Assembly (NCBI GenBank): GCA_903899985.1
Contig: CAIULL010000009.1
Coordinates: 1-35,603 of the forward strand
DNA: 35,603 nt
Direction: 5' to 3'
Origin: an uncultured Schlesneria sp.
Lineage (GTDB): Bacteria; Planctomycetota; Planctomycetia; Planctomycetales; Planctomycetaceae
Below, one piece after another: positions 35,505-35,603 of this stretch. The position numbers and the translations under genes were made by a program. Under the pieces are notes generated by a model, which saw only the letters and a program-made list of their open reading frames with translations, did no database searches and was not told the origin of the DNA. How positions within the stretch are numbered: the first letter of the stretch is position 1; every line of letters begins with the position of its first letter.

Positions 35505-35603
35505 CTAACCGATGAGAGCAAATTTGGCGAAGTGGAGTGCGTAGAGCTTGTAGATGAAGTACTCCGGATCACGATATCCATAAGCCATTCTTTGAAGGGC
35601 GCC
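35463..35603 (-). mobile_element. Insertion sequence, 3' end only (ISL3-like)
   Basis: The left limit is set where the DUF2971 frame loses its family sequence, at GGTTCAACGAC, likely the IS terminal inverted repeat. The element runs out of the window at 35603. It carries the end of a transposase on the minus strand. The other end, the target duplication and the second inverted repeat are outside the window. Confidence 0.6.
35505..35603 (-). CDS. Transposase C-terminus, partial (ISL3-like)
   Basis: The last 32 residues read RMAYGYRDPEYFIYKLYALHFAKFALIG before a TAG stop. The pattern RMAYGYRDxEFFxLKIxALH...KYALVG is the end of a DDE transposase, recalled from the ISL3 family. The rest lies beyond the window, so the family is only probable and activity cannot be judged. 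The gene points into the disrupted DUF2971 gene. Confidence 0.65.
   Translation of the reverse strand, partial: GALQRMAYGYRDPEYFIYKLYALHFAKFALIG

Overview
The window comes from the chromosome of a planctomycete, probably of the Planctomycetaceae group. The evidence is a cluster of five DUF1559 pseudopilin-like genes, PVC-type membrane-bound dehydrogenase and haem-binding proteins, SASA esterases, a Cys-rich PCxxxPCGC protein, a MREFFKGWRRK-type small membrane protein, and an N-terminally extended ribosomal protein L9. No complete tRNA, rRNA or CRISPR array was found.

Layout. Positions 1-7.8 kb hold five DUF1559 genes (one frameshifted), a Cys-rich exported protein and a small lipoprotein, with several hairpins between them. 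Positions 7.9-9.9 kb hold a two-gene operon of a periplasmic tandem-rhodanese protein and a PiT-family anion permease. Positions 10.2-17.5 kb hold a secreted two-domain SASA esterase, an SGNH plus PVC-dehydrogenase protein with its haem-binding CxxCH partner in the next gene, and a frameshifted small membrane protein. Positions 17.8-20.85 kb are housekeeping: L25, peptidyl-tRNA hydrolase, S6, SSB and L9, closed by a strong bidirectional terminator. Positions 20.9-25.4 kb, on the minus strand, hold two paralogous lipoproteins, a DUF2752 membrane protein and a BatA/VWA membrane protein. Positions 25.7-31.7 kb hold an SUMF1-fold protein without the catalytic Cys pair, an unrecognised 204-aa protein, a two-cupin protein and a secreted alpha/beta hydrolase-like protein.

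The right end (31.7-35.6 kb) is a decayed accessory zone. It has interspersed repeats, an orphan small conserved protein, a toxin-antitoxin pair whose toxin is frameshifted, an ORF-less group II intron of about 686 nt, a fragment of a second intron beside it, and a DUF2971 gene cut off by an insertion sequence that leaves the window.

The strongest find is the group II intron on the minus strand at 33845-34530. A 34-nt domain V, a domain VI hairpin and a GUGCG 5' end are visible. Removing exactly these bases restores a perfect 24-bp inverted repeat in the flanking DNA. The last six bases of the 5' exon are complementary to a CCTGTC site in domain I. It carries no reverse transcriptase gene and is not listed as a gene by ordinary ORF calling. 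Three separate single-frame shifts (6.6, 17.16 and 33.69 kb) could be real decay or assembly indels; this cannot be told from sequence alone.
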